This document shows positions 4,642 through 12,958 of a stretch of DNA of 15,638 nt, in pieces. Made by a program: the position numbers and the translations under genes. Positions within the stretch are counted from its first letter, which is position 1. Each line of letters begins with the position of its first letter. Source of the DNA: UBA3263 sp964554665 (GTDB lineage: Bacteria > Bacteroidota > Bacteroidia > Bacteroidales > Muribaculaceae); contig CAZKPP010000058.1 of assembly GCA_964554665.1 (NCBI GenBank), forward strand, positions 1 through 15,638, given 5' to 3'. A model generated the notes under the pieces. That model ran no database searches. It was not told the origin of the DNA and worked only from the letters and a program-made list of their open reading frames with translations.

Positions 4642-4968
4642 TTATCGATTGTCGCCGCTTCCGCCCAGGCAGTTTCGCCGGGCGCGGCTGCTGAGCTTTT
4701 CAAGGTTCATGGCGGCAATCTCGTCGAGTTTAAAGCCAAGGTCGTTGGCCAACGTTGCGGCATACCACATAACGTCGCCTAACTCCATAGCTATTGCCCG
4801 TCGGGCCTTATCGTCAAATTCGCCGCCATTGTCGCGAATCGTCTTCTTAACCTTTTCGGCAACTTCGCCGGCCTCTCCGTTCAGCCCAAGCGTAGGATAA
4901 ACAATTGCATATTTACGAGGATAGAGCGCCGTTGTGAGCGCCCTATCCTGATATTCGTTAAGAGTCAT
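4642..4968 (-). CDS. MazG-like nucleotide pyrophosphohydrolase
   Basis: 108 residues, one all-alpha NTP-pyrophosphatase unit. Enzymes of this family hydrolyse (d)NTPs, often non-canonical ones, to the monophosphate and pyrophosphate. The magnesium-binding motifs are visible: E32-x-x-E35 in GLNGEAGEVAEK and E62-x-x-D65 in ELGDVMWY. It has a single domain, unlike E. coli MazG, which has two. The gene starts 7 bp after the porin stop and is the last of the symporter-porin transcript. Why a cytosolic nucleotide enzyme follows two transport genes is not clear; it may simply share the promoter. The substrate cannot be read from the sequence. Confidence 0.88.
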   Translation of the reverse strand: MTLNEYQDRALTTALYPRKYAIVYPTLGLNGEAGEVAEKVKKTIRDNGGEFDDKARRAIAMELGDVMWYAATLANDLGFKLDEIAAMNLEKLSSRARRNCLGGSGDNR

Positions 4969-4975
4969 AATATAC

Positions 4976-5971
4976 TTAGAAGCGGAGGACCATTTCGGCT
5001 ACGAAAACGTCGGGGGAATAGCCGCTTTCCTTGTAGTCGAAATATTTTTCGTAGTTAAGTCTAACGTCGGCATGAACGGCTTTGTAGCTGCAGGTGAGCG
5101 TCGAACCGATGGTTGCGCGCTTGCGGCCGGGCTGCTGAACCATTTTGTTGAGGTCAAGATGGTCAGTCATGCCGTCAAAGCGGCCCTGAATGGACCAGCG
5201 ATTAAAGGCGCCCCACTTCACCGGCTTGTGCCAGTCAACGTAGGCCACGTAGGCATGAGTGCTTTTCTGATGACCGCCGCAATAGTTTTTAAGCATATAT
5301 TCGGCAGCGGCGAGAACGTTAGAGTTTTCCCAGCTCAAAGCGCCGTCAACCAGGTTTGCGCGCAGGCCGTTGTCGTTAGGTTTGATGGAGCCGTAGCCCA
5401 AATCGAGTTTGAAGCCTTCGGGCAGCTTAAACGAGGCTTTGCCGGCATAGGCTACGTCTTTGCCCCACTTTTGGCCATCCTTGAAGGTAATGGTGTAGGG
5501 GTTGAACACGCCGAATTCAAGAGTCAGCGGCGAATGAGGAATTGCATAGCCTACTTTTGCGCCGACCGCACGGTAGTTCATAATCTGGTTACCCATAAAC
5601 GAGCGGTTGGCGAAAATATAGTTTGCCGGAGCGCGGAAAGGCTCAACGCCGAAAGGCATGCGGAACTGACCACCCTGAACATACAGACCTTTGACAATGT
5701 CGAATTTGCCGTATGCGTCGAGAATCTGCATCATGCTGTTGTCATATTCCGTTTGCAGGAAATAGCTGATCGAGGGGTGGATCTTGCCGCCAACGGTCAA
5801 ACGGGCGTTGCGCACACGGAAGCGCTGCTCGCCGGAATTAGTCTTGATTTCCCAGCGGGCGCGGATAACGCCGTGAACCTCGGGAGTATAGTTGAAAGCC
5901 TTATCCTCGGCAGCGCCCGAGAGGGACGCTGCCAGGAAGGCTGCACAGATGATTTTCTTAAAGGATACCAT
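4976..5971 (-). CDS. OprO/OprP-type outer-membrane porin
   Basis: 331 residues. A signal peptide (MVSFKKIICAAFLAASLSG) is followed by a mature beta-barrel of the phosphate-selective porin O/P family: HGVIRARWEIKTNSGEQRF, then the typical RVRNARLTVGGKIHPSISY and QGGQFRMPFGVEPF stretches. The C-terminal residue is Phe (EMVLRF), the usual outer-membrane insertion signal. The ATG at 5971 is chosen because the signal peptide begins there; an in-frame upstream ATG at 6052 would add 27 residues and lie within the symporter gene. The start overlaps the symporter stop by 14 bp, so translation is probably coupled. The family name implies phosphate, but Bacteroidetes members are not proven to be phosphate-specific. 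Confidence 0.88.
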   Translation of the reverse strand: MVSFKKIICAAFLAASLSGAAEDKAFNYTPEVHGVIRARWEIKTNSGEQRFRVRNARLTVGGKIHPSISYFLQTEYDNSMMQILDAYGKFDIVKGLYVQGGQFRMPFGVEPFRAPANYIFANRSFMGNQIMNYRAVGAKVGYAIPHSPLTLEFGVFNPYTITFKDGQKWGKDVAYAGKASFKLPEGFKLDLGYGSIKPNDNGLRANLVDGALSWENSNVLAAAEYMLKNYCGGHQKSTHAYVAYVDWHKPVKWGAFNRWSIQGRFDGMTDHLDLNKMVQQPGRKRATIGSTLTCSYKAVHADVRLNYEKYFDYKESGYSPDVFVAEMVLRF

Positions 5972-7472
5972 ATTTGCCTGCGAAGATAAGAACAGTGTAA
6001 CCGAGAAGTAGACCAACAATACCCATAATGATACCGGTCTTAACCATATCATTCTGTTTAATCATGCCGGTAGCGTCGGCCAGGGCATTCGGGGGAGTAG
6101 AAATCGGGAGAATCATAGCTACAGAAGAGCCTACGGCCACGCCGATGAGCAGGGTGCTTACGCCACCGAGTTCAGCCAGCGACGACATGTTGGCGCCAAC
6201 GACTGCAAGAATCGGAACAAACAGTGCGGCGGTTGCGGTGTGAGAAATAAAGTTGGCCATGAGGTAGCAGATAAGACCGGAACCAACAATTACCATGACT
6301 GCCGACCACTGGTCGAACGGAATCGAGCTAATGAGGTGTGCTGCCAGTCCGCTCTGGTTCAGGGCAACGCCGAGCGAGAACGCACCGGCAACCATCCAGA
6401 GGATTGACCAGGAGATTTCTTCGAGGTCGCGCTTAACAATAACGCCGGTTATTGCCAGAACGCCCACCGGAAGCATGGCCACCACATTGGCGTTAACGCC
6501 GGTAATGGAGTCGGTCAACCAAAGCAGAATAGTAACGGCAAAGGTTACGTATACAACATAGTTGCGCCAGTCGGTTTTAATGTGTGAGTCGTCGATTTCG
6601 AGGTGAATGGTTTTCTGCTTGAAGGGGAACATGGTTTTCAGAACGAACCAGGCGATAATGAGGAGCACGATAGTCAACGGTGCCATAACTGCCATCCACT
6701 GGCCGAAACCGATGCCGAGGTTCATGCCTTCGGGGTCGTTGAGATATTTCAGAGCAATAGCGTTAGGAGGAGTACCGATCGGGGTCGCCATGCCTCCGAT
6801 GTTTGCACCGATAGGAATGGCGAGAGCCAGACCGATTTTGCCTTTACCGTCGGCGGGCAGGGATTTCAGCACCGGGGTAAGGAACGTGAGCATCATCGCC
6901 GCAGTTGCGGTATTGGAAATAAATGCCGAAAAGAGGGCGGTTACGAGAATGAAGCCGAGCAAAACGTTTTCGCTCTTGGTGCCGAAGGGGGTGAGCATAA
7001 CCTTTGCCAGCTTAACGTCGAGGCCGCTCTTAGTGGCAGCGATGGCAATGATGAAGCCACCGATAAAGAGCATAATGGTGGGGTCGGCGAAGCAAGCCAG
7101 AATAGCTTTATATGAAACGAGATTACTGAATTTTTGGCCGGCATCATCGGTTTGCATAAACCAAAGAGCGGAGTCGGAAGCGGTAAATAGCAGAATTACC
7201 ACAACCATAAGCGAGGTTGTCCATGCCGGAACCGCATCGAAGAACCACATCAGAGCCGCGAATGCAAACACTGCGATAACGCGCTGCTCAATGGGGTTAA
7301 TGTCATGAAGGCCGTAGGTAGAGGCCGGAATAAACCAAAGGAGAAGGGTTACGATAACCGCAATTGAAACCTTTAAAGTGCGGATGCTCAAAGGATTCTT
7401 GCGTGCGCGATGTTCTTTCTTCCGCTGAGTGTAAGCGTCGAGCAGATGAAAGCCATGGAAGTTTTTAAACAT
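5958..7472 (-). CDS. DASS/SLC13-family sodium:anion symporter
   Basis: 504 residues with about 11-12 membrane helices. The family imports di- or tricarboxylates, sulfate or related anions with sodium. The two inverted repeats each show the family signatures: SNT at 186-188 and IGTPPNA at 232-238; SHT at 410-412 and ISTPPNA at 457-463. The second SNT motif has His instead of Asn at 411, at a position that helps bind substrate carboxylate in VcINDY, so the substrate may differ from plain succinate. The N-terminal 30 residues are charged and cytosolic. It is the first gene of the operon with the porin and MazG-like protein. The porin overlap suggests a paired inner and outer membrane uptake route. 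Confidence 0.92.
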   Translation of the reverse strand: MFKNFHGFHLLDAYTQRKKEHRARKNPLSIRTLKVSIAVIVTLLLWFIPASTYGLHDINPIEQRVIAVFAFAALMWFFDAVPAWTTSLMVVVILLFTASDSALWFMQTDDAGQKFSNLVSYKAILACFADPTIMLFIGGFIIAIAATKSGLDVKLAKVMLTPFGTKSENVLLGFILVTALFSAFISNTATAAMMLTFLTPVLKSLPADGKGKIGLALAIPIGANIGGMATPIGTPPNAIALKYLNDPEGMNLGIGFGQWMAVMAPLTIVLLIIAWFVLKTMFPFKQKTIHLEIDDSHIKTDWRNYVVYVTFAVTILLWLTDSITGVNANVVAMLPVGVLAITGVIVKRDLEEISWSILWMVAGAFSLGVALNQSGLAAHLISSIPFDQWSAVMVIVGSGLICYLMANFISHTATAALFVPILAVVGANMSSLAELGGVSTLLIGVAVGSSVAMILPISTPPNALADATGMIKQNDMVKTGIIMGIVGLLLGYTVLIFAGKYGIL

Positions 7473-7517
7473 AAAAGTGTGATGATTGAATAGAAAAATG
7501 TTTCTTTAAAGCGGGTG

Positions 7518-7525
7518 CAAAGGTA
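7518..7525 (-). promoter_or_regulatory. -7 box of the symporter-porin-MazG operon
   Basis: TACCTTTG on the minus strand matches TAnnTTTG and lies 45 bp before the symporter ATG. No clear -33 TTTG is seen. Confidence 0.6.
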
Positions 7526-7579
7526 CGAAATAATTAGGAATTAGCCGTCAGTTATCGGCAATTTTTTTTAATTGACCGC

Positions 7580-7613
7580 AAAAAAGAGGTGACCGCCTGC
7601 AGGCAATCACCTC
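7580..7613 (-). terminator. Intrinsic terminator of the DUF308 gene
   Basis: On the minus strand GAGGTGA (7607-7613) pairs with TCACCTC (7586-7592), and the interior holds a second GC-rich palindrome, GCCTGCAGGC. Six T follow directly (7580-7585). It lies 20 bp after the stop codon and insulates this gene from the symporter operon promoter. Confidence 0.88.
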
Positions 7614-7633
7614 GTTAAAATGCTATAATTTAG

Positions 7634-8263
7634 TTATTCGTTAGTTTCGTCGGTCGGGGCGGCAATTTCGGTGGGCTGAACGTCTACGACCGGCTCGGCA
7701 GCAACCGGTTCGGCAGCCTTTTTGTTGATAGCGCGACGATAAGACACGAGGCCGATGATGTTGATGAAGGTAGACACGGCATAAACTATCAGCGAAATGC
7801 CGGTAATGATAACCATCATTTCCCCTACCCTTTCGGCACCCATAATGCAGATGACCACGCCACAGATTACCAGCAGCGACGGAAGGATAAAGAACCAGAA
7901 GGGGAAGGTTACAGGCCGATACATAAACGCCATGGCGCAGATTTCATAAAGGCCGAGCAGAATAATCGACGCGGCAAAGAGATATACAATAAGATTAACC
8001 ATGCCTATAGGGGTCAGCACCATAATGATGCCGAGCACAGCGGCGCCAAAGGAAGCCACTATGGCCGTGAGCGAGGTTGATTTCTTGTCGGCGCGCTTGC
8101 GCGAAAACTCGTATGCGAGATTAAAAACGGCCGAGGCTATAAACATAATCCCGACAACGAGAACTATGGTACGCAGCGTAACATTAGAGTATATAACCAT
8201 AAAAATGCCGGCTATCAGTGCGAGAATCGCGCTGTAGAGGCTGCCTTTGTAGGAGTTTTCCAT
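7634..8263 (-). CDS. DUF308/HdeD-like membrane protein
   Basis: 209 residues with about six membrane helices in three hairpins, matching the short repeat of the DUF308/HdeD family (acid-resistance membrane proteins in enterobacteria; function unproven in Bacteroidetes). The last 30 residues form a soluble tail rich in Ala, Pro, Glu and Val with a repeated AEPVAAEPV segment. It is a single-gene unit: terminators lie on both sides. A degenerate -7-like ACAATTTG (8319-8326, minus strand) lies about 55 bp upstream but breaks the TA consensus, so the promoter is uncertain. Confidence 0.8.
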   Translation of the reverse strand: MENSYKGSLYSAILALIAGIFMVIYSNVTLRTIVLVVGIMFIASAVFNLAYEFSRKRADKKSTSLTAIVASFGAAVLGIIMVLTPIGMVNLIVYLFAASIILLGLYEICAMAFMYRPVTFPFWFFILPSLLVICGVVICIMGAERVGEMMVIITGISLIVYAVSTFINIIGLVSYRRAINKKAAEPVAAEPVVDVQPTEIAAPTDETNE

Positions 8264-8341
8264 AAATCTTGAATATTTGGTTAGTATTGTTATTTTTAGT
8301 TAAAACGAATGGTCGGGGCAAATTGTTGTCGAAACTGCAAG

Positions 8342-8379
8342 AAAAAAAAGCGGCCGTCCGGATGGCGTTTCGGGCGGCC
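8342..8379 (-). terminator. Intrinsic terminator of the four-gene operon
   Basis: On the minus strand GGCCGCCCG (8371-8379) pairs with the arm at 8352-8360 (9 bp, one G-U), with a 10-nt loop. Eight T follow after two bases (8342-8349). It lies about 70 bp after the Tricorn-like gene stop. Confidence 0.88.
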
Positions 8380-8448
8380 TGATATACTTGAATTAGGGTT
8401 ATGAGCTTTTTATACTTTTAAAACGCCCCGCTCCCCAAAAAGTTCACG

Positions 8449-11400
8449 TTACTTTTGGGAAATGTCTTGAAGGAGGGTTTCTACGGCTGTGCGGAGCTGG
8501 TCGTCGATGCCGGCGGCTATGCGCTCGGGGGTGTTGGCCACCTTGACGTCGGGCTCCAGCTGCTTGTTCTCAAGATATGAGCCGTCGGGCAGTTCGTAGC
8601 CGATAACCGGAATGCCGAAATACATGGTATCGTCAATCAGGTCAACCCAGTTAACCGAAGTCATGGTGCCCGGAACCGGCATACCCACAGTCTTGCCGAG
8701 GCCGCGATGAGTATAAACCCAGGGAGTGCCGTGGGCATTTGAATAGTTAGCCTCGCCAATCAGCATTATCGAAGGCTTGTTCCAGCGGCGCGAAGGCATG
8801 GTTGCGGTCTTTTCGCCACGAACTTTCTGCGTCAGATATTGCTCGCCGGAGAAAAGAACTTCGATGTCTTCGTGCATGCGGCCGCCGCCATTCCATCGGG
8901 TATCGATAACAATGCCTTCGCGGTCGTTATATTTGCCGAGCACATCGGCATACATTGTGCGGAACGACGGGTCGGCCATCGACTTGATATGAACATAGCC
9001 GAGGCGTCCGTTCGACAGCGAGTCAACGGCTGCGGCGTTGTGCTTGACCCAGCGGTCGTAGAGCAGCGAGTTCAGCGCCGATGATGTAATGGGCTTAACA
9101 ACCTGCTCCCGGTCGCCGTTAACGCGCACCAGAGTCGGTTTGCCGGCCAAGCCGTTGAGCATGGCGGTAAAGTCGGTTTCGGGAGAGATTTTCACCGAGT
9201 TGATTTCCGTGATAACGTCGCCGGGAGCAACAATGGCATCGGCGCGGTCAAACGGACCGCCGGCAATCACTTCGGCAACCTTCCAGCCCGGACCTGCGTA
9301 GGTCATATCATAAATAAGGCCAAGGTTAGCGGTGGTTTCATCGGCACCGCCGTTGGGGCGATAGCCCGAACCGGTGTGGCTGACGTTGAGCTCGCCAAGA
9401 ATTTCGGAGAGCATTTCCGAGAACGATGCGTTATTGTTGATATGCGGCAGGAATTTGCGGTAGTGGTCAACAAGTTTGTTCCAGTCAACGCCGTGCATCG
9501 ACTCCGTATAGAAGCGTTCGCCTTCCTCGGTTCGCACATATTCGAGCATATAGTCGCGTTCGGCAGCGCGGTCGATTTTCTGGCGTCCGGAGAACGATAC
9601 CGACTTCAGTTTCTCGCCCGATATGGCCATTTTCTTAATCGACGAAGGAGAGAAAATAAACAGATCCTTGCCAACTACCTGCAGCTCGGCGGCAGGGACA
9701 CTCAGCTTGGAAACCAGCGAAATATCGCCCGAGCGCAGATTACGCTTCCAAAGGTCGTAGCCCTTCTCGACTTTCGACAGATAATAGAGCGTTTCGCCGT
9801 CGGGAGCCATTGCGGCATCGGCCAGCGCCGACGAATAGGGAGTCAGACGCTCGATGCGGTCTTGCAGCCCTTCGCGCTCAACAACCGTGAGCGAGTCTTT
9901 CTTTTCGTCCTTCTTCTTAAACAGGGCGAGCTCTTCTTCCGACAGTTTGGCGCGGTCGCGGGCGGCGCGGTTGAGATATGCGGTCATAACATCATATTGC
10001 GTGCCCCACGATGCCTGGTTGCGCATACCGTAGCGCTCCGATGCCCAGATTACGGCCTGACCGTCGGGGGTGAAACGCGGCTGCTCTTCAAAATAGCCGG
10101 TTTCGGTGATATAAGAGATTTCCGGGTTCTTGCCGTCGGCGTTGACGATGGCTATGTCGTAGTAGGGCGAATGGTGGTGAGGCACACAGGTGAATACAAT
10201 CCAGTTGCCGTCGGGGCTCCACGAGAATTGCATATCGCCGTCGCGCTCGGGGTTGAGCGTGCCGGGAACAAGCAAAGTAGTTTTTTTCGACGTGAGGTCA
10301 AGAAGCATCAGCTCGTTGCGATTCTGAATATAGGCCAGCTTGCTGCCGTCGGGGCTGGTTTTGGCCGACGCGCGCTCTATGCCTTTCTTCTGAGGGAGTA
10401 CGCGGTCAACTTTCAGGGCTGTGGCGTGGGCCATATCGGGGTCCTCCTTACGGGTCATTTCCACCTGATAGAGGTCGTTGCGACCGTCCTTGTCGCTGAC
10501 GAAATAGATGCTGCGCCCGCCGTCGGCCCAGCTCGGCGAGCTCTCGGCCTGGGGAGTCGAGGTAATCTGCTTGGTGGTGTTATACTCAACGGAGGTAACA
10601 AACAGGTCGCCGCGATGAATAAAGGCAACCAGCTTGCCGTCGGGCGACGCTATGGCATCGTCGGCGCCCGAACTGAAGTTCACAAATTCAGGAGCCTGAT
10701 AGTCCTGGTCGATAATTTCGATATTAACTTTCGAGGGCTCTTGCGCACCGGGGGCGAGAGTATAGATTTCGCCGTCGTAGCCAAAGGCGAGTTTTCCGGC
10801 ACCGGAGCGCGACAAAAAGCGCACAGGGTGGTCGCTGAAGTTAGTCAGCGGCTGCGGCAGGGCGGCAGTGTCGGTCAGGTCCACGGCGTAAACATTGGCC
10901 GAGCCGCCGTTGCGCTCGCTCAGGAAAAACAGCTTCGAGTCTGAAACCACCGGCCAAAGGTCTTCGCCGGCATGGTCAATGAATTGGGTGTGTTTGCCGG
11001 TTTTGAGGTCATATTTCCAAATATCGCGGGTCGTTGACGACGTATGATGCTTGCGCCATGTATTTTCAACGCCTTTAACATCCTGATACACGAAGTATTG
11101 ACCGTCGGGCGCAAAGCTAACGTTAATGGCGGGCGTGGGGAGCACCTGACGGATTGCGCCTCCGCCCACGGGAACCGCATAAAGCTCGGTTAGACGGCCC
11201 GAAGGGAAGGCTACGGAAGCTGCCGGGTCCTGGATGGCTGCGGTAAAGTAAACCTCCTTGCCGTCAGGGCTGAACGCCTCGGGAGTTTCATTTACGGAAT
11301 AAGAGGTCAGGCGCTTAAGGCCGGAACCGTCAGCCGAAATGATAAACACGTCGGCCGAGCCATGATGGTTCGATGCAAAAGCCAAGGTCTTTGAATCGGG

Positions 11401-11613
11401 ACTCCAGATCGGGGCGGTTTCAATATCGTCGGGAGTGGCCGTCAGGCGGCGTGCGGTGCCTCCGTTTGAATTCACCAGATATATATCGCCTTTATAGGTA
11501 AAGGCAATCGTTTCGCCGTCGGGCGAGATTTTGATGTCACGAAGCCACAGTGGAGCGGCGGCAGATGCCGTGCCACCTATAGCGAGAGCACAAATAAATG
11601 CAGTCAGTTTCAT
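8449..11613 (-). CDS. Tricorn-like S41 protease, exported
   Basis: 1,054 residues. A signal peptide (MKLTAFICALAIGGTASAAA) leads to two beta-propellers of PD40/TolB-type repeats (about 25-320 and 320-660; repeated SPDG turns such as ISPDGETIAF, WSPDSKTLAF, ASPDGKLVAF, WSPDGNWIVF). Then come a helical C1 region, a PDZ domain (about 770-845) and an S41 core (about 870-1040). Counterparts of the Tricorn catalytic residues are H746 (ELNVSHTG), the nucleophile S958 (EANYSNAHG) and E1020 (LEPDV). Archaeal Tricorn is cytosolic and digests proteasome peptides; this bacterial form is predicted periplasmic. The substrate is unknown. It is the last gene of an operon in which its ATG overlaps the previous stop by ATGA. 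Confidence 0.93.
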   Translation of the reverse strand: MKLTAFICALAIGGTASAAAPLWLRDIKISPDGETIAFTYKGDIYLVNSNGGTARRLTATPDDIETAPIWSPDSKTLAFASNHHGSADVFIISADGSGLKRLTSYSVNETPEAFSPDGKEVYFTAAIQDPAASVAFPSGRLTELYAVPVGGGAIRQVLPTPAINVSFAPDGQYFVYQDVKGVENTWRKHHTSSTTRDIWKYDLKTGKHTQFIDHAGEDLWPVVSDSKLFFLSERNGGSANVYAVDLTDTAALPQPLTNFSDHPVRFLSRSGAGKLAFGYDGEIYTLAPGAQEPSKVNIEIIDQDYQAPEFVNFSSGADDAIASPDGKLVAFIHRGDLFVTSVEYNTTKQITSTPQAESSPSWADGGRSIYFVSDKDGRNDLYQVEMTRKEDPDMAHATALKVDRVLPQKKGIERASAKTSPDGSKLAYIQNRNELMLLDLTSKKTTLLVPGTLNPERDGDMQFSWSPDGNWIVFTCVPHHHSPYYDIAIVNADGKNPEISYITETGYFEEQPRFTPDGQAVIWASERYGMRNQASWGTQYDVMTAYLNRAARDRAKLSEEELALFKKKDEKKDSLTVVEREGLQDRIERLTPYSSALADAAMAPDGETLYYLSKVEKGYDLWKRNLRSGDISLVSKLSVPAAELQVVGKDLFIFSPSSIKKMAISGEKLKSVSFSGRQKIDRAAERDYMLEYVRTEEGERFYTESMHGVDWNKLVDHYRKFLPHINNNASFSEMLSEILGELNVSHTGSGYRPNGGADETTANLGLIYDMTYAGPGWKVAEVIAGGPFDRADAIVAPGDVITEINSVKISPETDFTAMLNGLAGKPTLVRVNGDREQVVKPITSSALNSLLYDRWVKHNAAAVDSLSNGRLGYVHIKSMADPSFRTMYADVLGKYNDREGIVIDTRWNGGGRMHEDIEVLFSGEQYLTQKVRGEKTATMPSRRWNKPSIMLIGEANYSNAHGTPWVYTHRGLGKTVGMPVPGTMTSVNWVDLIDDTMYFGIPVIGYELPDGSYLENKQLEPDVKVANTPERIAAGIDDQLRTAVETLLQDISQK

Positions 11614-12494
11614 TCTTTGGGTGGTAGGGGTTTATGAAGAGGTATTGTGTAAATTAACGATAATGATATGCCGAGTTCGGAGGTGCGTTTACCCATGCCG
11701 CCAACAACCCAAGGCTGGCCCATGGCGTCTTTGGTGTGGTGGATAACGCGTTGATATTTAACGCCCCACCCTATTGCAAAGGGCCCAACGACCTTAACGT
11801 GGATGCCAACGCCAATCTGAATGAAGCCGTTCCACGAGGTCTGCCTTGGGAAGTCGACATGTTCGGTGAGGCCCCAGTAGCCATTGTTGATTTCAACATC
11901 TGTCAGGTAGAAACGCTCCGGGCTCAGGCCATAGCGAAACGAGCCGTAGATCTGATAGTCAGGATTGGAGTTATAGAAAAAGTTATAGTCGAAGCCGACC
12001 TTAAAAAACGGGCTGAGGGGTGAATGATAATTATAGTTCATCTCGTCGGGACGGTCAGAAGCGGTTGACAGGCCAACCTCGGCGGCCACAAAGTAGCGGT
12101 TATGCAGGCTCAGACGCGCCCAAACGGAGCCGATGCCATAGTCGGCACCAAACAGTCGGTTGACTGCCGGATAAATATCCACGCCAATGTTGACCGCATC
12201 GAGCAGCGGATAGTAGTTACCGATAACCTTTGGCTGCGCCATGGCCATGGAGTCAACCCACTGGTTGCCCGAAATAGTGTCGAGAAACAGGGAGTTGCCC
12301 AAATCGTCGGTAATTTCCACCACCGAGTCGGGGCGCTTGGTCTTTTCGGGCTTTTCGGCTTTTACCTTGACCTTCTTTTTCTTTTCGGGAGGGGTCGGGC
12401 GCGAGGAAGCGGAAACTATGGGGGTCGACGTGCGCTGCTGCGCGCCAACGCCCAGCCCCAAAGCAAGGAATATCAGAAAAACAAGCCGCTTCAT
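11610..12494 (-). CDS. Predicted outer-membrane beta-rich protein (probable DUF6048)
   Basis: 294 residues. A signal peptide (MKRLVFLIFLALGLGVGAQ) is followed by a strongly basic, Pro/Lys-rich segment (about 35-60, PEKKKKVKVKAEKPEKTKR). The rest is aromatic, glycine-rich alternating sequence (NIGVDIYP, VWARLSLHNRYFVAAEVGL, YQIYGSFRYGLSPERFYL, FAIGWGVKYQRVIHH) that looks like an outer-membrane barrel. The DUF6048 assignment is from memory of Bacteroidetes gene neighbourhoods and is not checked. It overlaps both neighbours by ATGA. The Lys-rich tether after the signal could bind an acidic polymer or peptidoglycan; that is a guess. Confidence 0.78.
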   Translation of the reverse strand: MKRLVFLIFLALGLGVGAQQRTSTPIVSASSRPTPPEKKKKVKVKAEKPEKTKRPDSVVEITDDLGNSLFLDTISGNQWVDSMAMAQPKVIGNYYPLLDAVNIGVDIYPAVNRLFGADYGIGSVWARLSLHNRYFVAAEVGLSTASDRPDEMNYNYHSPLSPFFKVGFDYNFFYNSNPDYQIYGSFRYGLSPERFYLTDVEINNGYWGLTEHVDFPRQTSWNGFIQIGVGIHVKVVGPFAIGWGVKYQRVIHHTKDAMGQPWVVGGMGKRTSELGISLSLIYTIPLHKPLPPKE

Positions 12495-12958
12495 TGTTTT
12501 TTGAGGAAAATCATAAGGCGCTCGCGCTCGATATTCGTTATCAGCGGGTCGGTAATCAACACCGAGTCGATAAGGGTGCGGTTATAGCTGAGCGACGTCA
12601 GCTCGTATCGCCACATGGCCCCGCAATCTTCGCCGTCGAAATAAGGCCACGAATTGTAGTTGATGGTCAGCGTGTCGCTGACATCGCCCGAGCAAAAGGC
12701 AAACTTGGCGCAATCCATGTTGCCGCGCAAGGGCAGGTAAATCTGATGGCTGGCGCGAGCGGTATCGAGCAGCAGTGAATCGCCCGGTGCACCAACGCCA
12801 TAAACTTCGAGGTCAGACACCGAAATCGACTGCTCGCCATCGAGCAGATAAAAGCCCGCCATGGGAATGGAATTGCGGTTGTTGAGGCATCCCTCGTTGG
12901 AACACGCAATCAACCCAACGGCGCAAGCAGCCGACAAAAGCACCCTACCCCAAGTCAT
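12491..12958 (-). CDS. Small lipoprotein (probable DUF6452)
   Basis: 155 residues. A lipoprotein signal ends in lipobox LIAC with the lipidated cysteine at C19 (MTWGRVLLSAACAVGLIAC). The mature part is soluble, with cysteines at about 24, 83, 89 and 112 that could form disulfides. It has no TM helix. It fits the DUF6452 family that accompanies DUF6048 in Bacteroidetes, recalled rather than tested. It is translationally coupled to the glycosyltransferase upstream and the beta-rich protein downstream. It may be an accessory lipoprotein of that outer-membrane protein. Function is unknown. Confidence 0.75.
   Translation of the reverse strand: MTWGRVLLSAACAVGLIACSNEGCLNNRNSIPMAGFYLLDGEQSISVSDLEVYGVGAPGDSLLLDTARASHQIYLPLRGNMDCAKFAFCSGDVSDTLTINYNSWPYFDGEDCGAMWRYELTSLSYNRTLIDSVLITDPLITNIERERLMIFLKKQ

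Noticed and set aside
5072..5989. Plus-strand open frame of 305 codons opposite the porin
   Set aside because: Shadow of the porin gene on the other strand, without domains or promoter.
5972..6052. Upstream in-frame start for the porin (ATG at 6052)
   Set aside because: It would add 27 residues before a complete signal peptide and place the start deep within the symporter gene.
9376..10944. Long plus-strand open frame of 522 codons opposite the Tricorn-like gene
   Set aside because: It is antisense to a gene with recognised domains throughout. The frame is open because of third-position G/C bias, and the translation matches no family I recognise.
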